DNA of 5,127 nt. It comes from Patescibacteria group bacterium (GTDB lineage Bacteria; Patescibacteriota; Patescibacteriia; JAGPKW01). Location of the stretch: contig JAGPKW010000068.1 in the NCBI GenBank assembly GCA_018053685.1, forward strand, positions 1-5,127, given 5' to 3'. Position 1 is the stretch's first letter, and each line of letters starts with the position of its first letter. The notes under the pieces are model-generated. The model was not told the origin of the DNA, did not search any database, and saw only the letters and a program-made list of their open reading frames with translations. Positions 4,501 through 5,127 of the stretch are shown here, piece by piece. A program made the position numbers and the translations under genes.

Positions 4501-5043
4501 ATGAGACATAAAAAAACAAATAAAAAATTAGGTAGGGAAAAGGGCCCTAGAAAATCATTGTATAGAGCTACTGCTACTAATTTATTAAATTATGAATCTA
4601 TAAACACAACTCTTGCTAAGGCTAAAGCAACTAGATCTTATGTTGAAAAAATAATAACAAAAGCTAAACATGGTACACTAGCTGACAGAAGATCTGTTTC
4701 AGAAGAAATTCATGATAAAGATGTTGTTCAAAAGCTATTTACAGATATTGCAAAAAGATATGAAACTAGAAATGGTGGATATACAAGGATTATAAAGACA
4801 GGGCCAAGACCAAACGACGGAGCTGAAATGGCTATATTTGAATTAGTGGATAAAAAAGAAAGAATAAGCCCTAAAGAAAAGAAAGCTACAGATAAAAAGA
4901 ATAGTAAAAAACCAGAAAAGAAAGAAGAAAAGAAATATAATACTACAAAACAAGAGTTTACAGAAGATAAAAAAATAAATAAAAATAAAGTAGGACAGAA
5001 TACAAATAAGCAAAAAGAAACTGTAAGAAAAGTAATTGCATAA
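4501..5043 (+). CDS. rplQ: 50S ribosomal protein L17 (bL17) with long Lys-rich C-terminal extension
   Basis: L17 is a bacterial-specific large-subunit protein near the peptide exit tunnel. The core (1 to about 118) starts M-R-H-K-K-T-N-K-K-L. It contains I-N-T-T-L-A-K-A-K (34-42), A-D-R-R (61-64), D-V-V-Q-K-L-F (74-80) and R-N-G-G-Y-T-R-I-I-K-T-G (90-101), and ends with A-I-F-E-L-V-D. The family usually stops at about 116-127 residues. This protein continues to 180 with roughly 60 residues rich in Lys, Glu, Asn and Thr that are almost certainly disordered. Extended L17 tails are known in some bacterial groups. It starts 13 bp after rpoA without a Shine-Dalgarno, with TAATAAACGAAA before the ATG. 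Confidence 0.95.
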   Translation: MRHKKTNKKLGREKGPRKSLYRATATNLLNYESINTTLAKAKATRSYVEKIITKAKHGTLADRRSVSEEIHDKDVVQKLFTDIAKRYETRNGGYTRIIKTGPRPNDGAEMAIFELVDKKERISPKEKKATDKKNSKKPEKKEEKKYNTTKQEFTEDKKINKNKVGQNTNKQKETVRKVIA

Positions 5044-5061
5044 AAATTAATTGATAAAAAT

Positions 5062-5127
5062 ATGATTGAAAGAAAAACTCATATAATAGATGCTACAGGC
5101 ATTCCTTTTGGAAGATTATCAACAGAA
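5062..5127 (+). CDS. rplM: 50S ribosomal protein L13 (uL13), 5' part only
   Basis: The first 22 codons of rplM are present and the gene runs off the right edge. The segment H-I-I-D-A-T-G-I-P-F-G-R-L-S-T-E matches the L13 N-terminal signature (YVVDATGKTLGRLATE in E. coli). Position after rplQ is also standard, and rpsI (S9) would be expected next. The gap from rplQ is 18 bp with no terminator, so it is probably co-transcribed. The start lacks a Shine-Dalgarno and shows ATAAAAATATG as in rpsK and rpsD. The N-terminus is shorter than in E. coli L13 by about 9 residues. Confidence 0.92.
   Translation, partial: MIERKTHIIDATGIPFGRLSTE

Noticed and set aside
4118..4519. 133-residue Phe/Ser-rich minus-strand frame opposite the rpoA tail, resembling a membrane protein
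   Set aside because: The Phe/Phe/Phe runs are the complement of Lys codons in the RpoA tail, so the apparent membrane segments are artefacts.
4846..4854. Second DnaA-like 9-mer (AGTGGATAA) in rplQ
   Set aside because: It has one mismatch to the box and lies within the conserved E-L-V-D coding region, so it is not evidence of a cluster.

Overview
This is a very AT-rich bacterial window (roughly 30% G+C by eye) carrying a core translation and transcription gene cluster on the + strand. Gene order is [small Lys/Ala-rich basic protein] - asnS - infA - rpmJ - rpsM - rpsK - rpsD - rpoA - rplQ - rplM (cut by the right edge). The infA-to-rplM order is the classical bacterial alpha-operon order. The small reduced proteins, the AT-rich DNA, the nearly universal lack of Shine-Dalgarno sequences and the tiny KKAA-type basic protein suggest a reduced-genome lineage. 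A Candidate Phyla Radiation (Patescibacteria) member, possibly Parcubacteria-like, is my best guess; this is inference, not proof. No gene contains an in-frame TGA, so neither TGA=Gly (Gracilibacteria/Absconditabacteria) nor TGA=Trp (Mycoplasma) is in use here.

Layout. Bases 1-99 hold a T-rich stretch, a perfect DnaA-box 9-mer (22-30), an extended -10 promoter (56-64) and a 16-bp perfect palindrome that abuts the next start codon. Bases 100-198 encode a 32-residue histone-H1-tail-like protein. Bases 199-347 hold a branched hairpin, a clear intrinsic terminator (254-282) and the asnS promoter. asnS fills 348-1637. The 87-bp gap to infA contains a strong sigma70-type promoter (1646-1674) and a short terminator-like hairpin. 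A second good promoter lies in the 76-bp infA-rpmJ gap. From rpmJ on, gaps are 13-37 bp and the genes read as one operon.

How the genes work together. asnS charges tRNA-Asn. infA encodes initiation factor IF-1. rpmJ, rpsM, rpsK, rpsD, rplQ and rplM encode ribosomal proteins L36, S13, S11, S4, L17 and L13. rpoA encodes the RNA polymerase alpha subunit, so synthesis of transcription and translation machinery is linked.

Most notable points. RpoA ends after the N-terminal assembly domain and carries a Lys-rich tail where the DNA- and activator-binding C-terminal domain should be. L17 has a Lys-rich extension of about 60 residues. The window opens with a free-standing protein of similar composition. 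No wholly new system is evident; the interest lies in these lineage-specific changes to conserved machinery and in the regulatory spacers.
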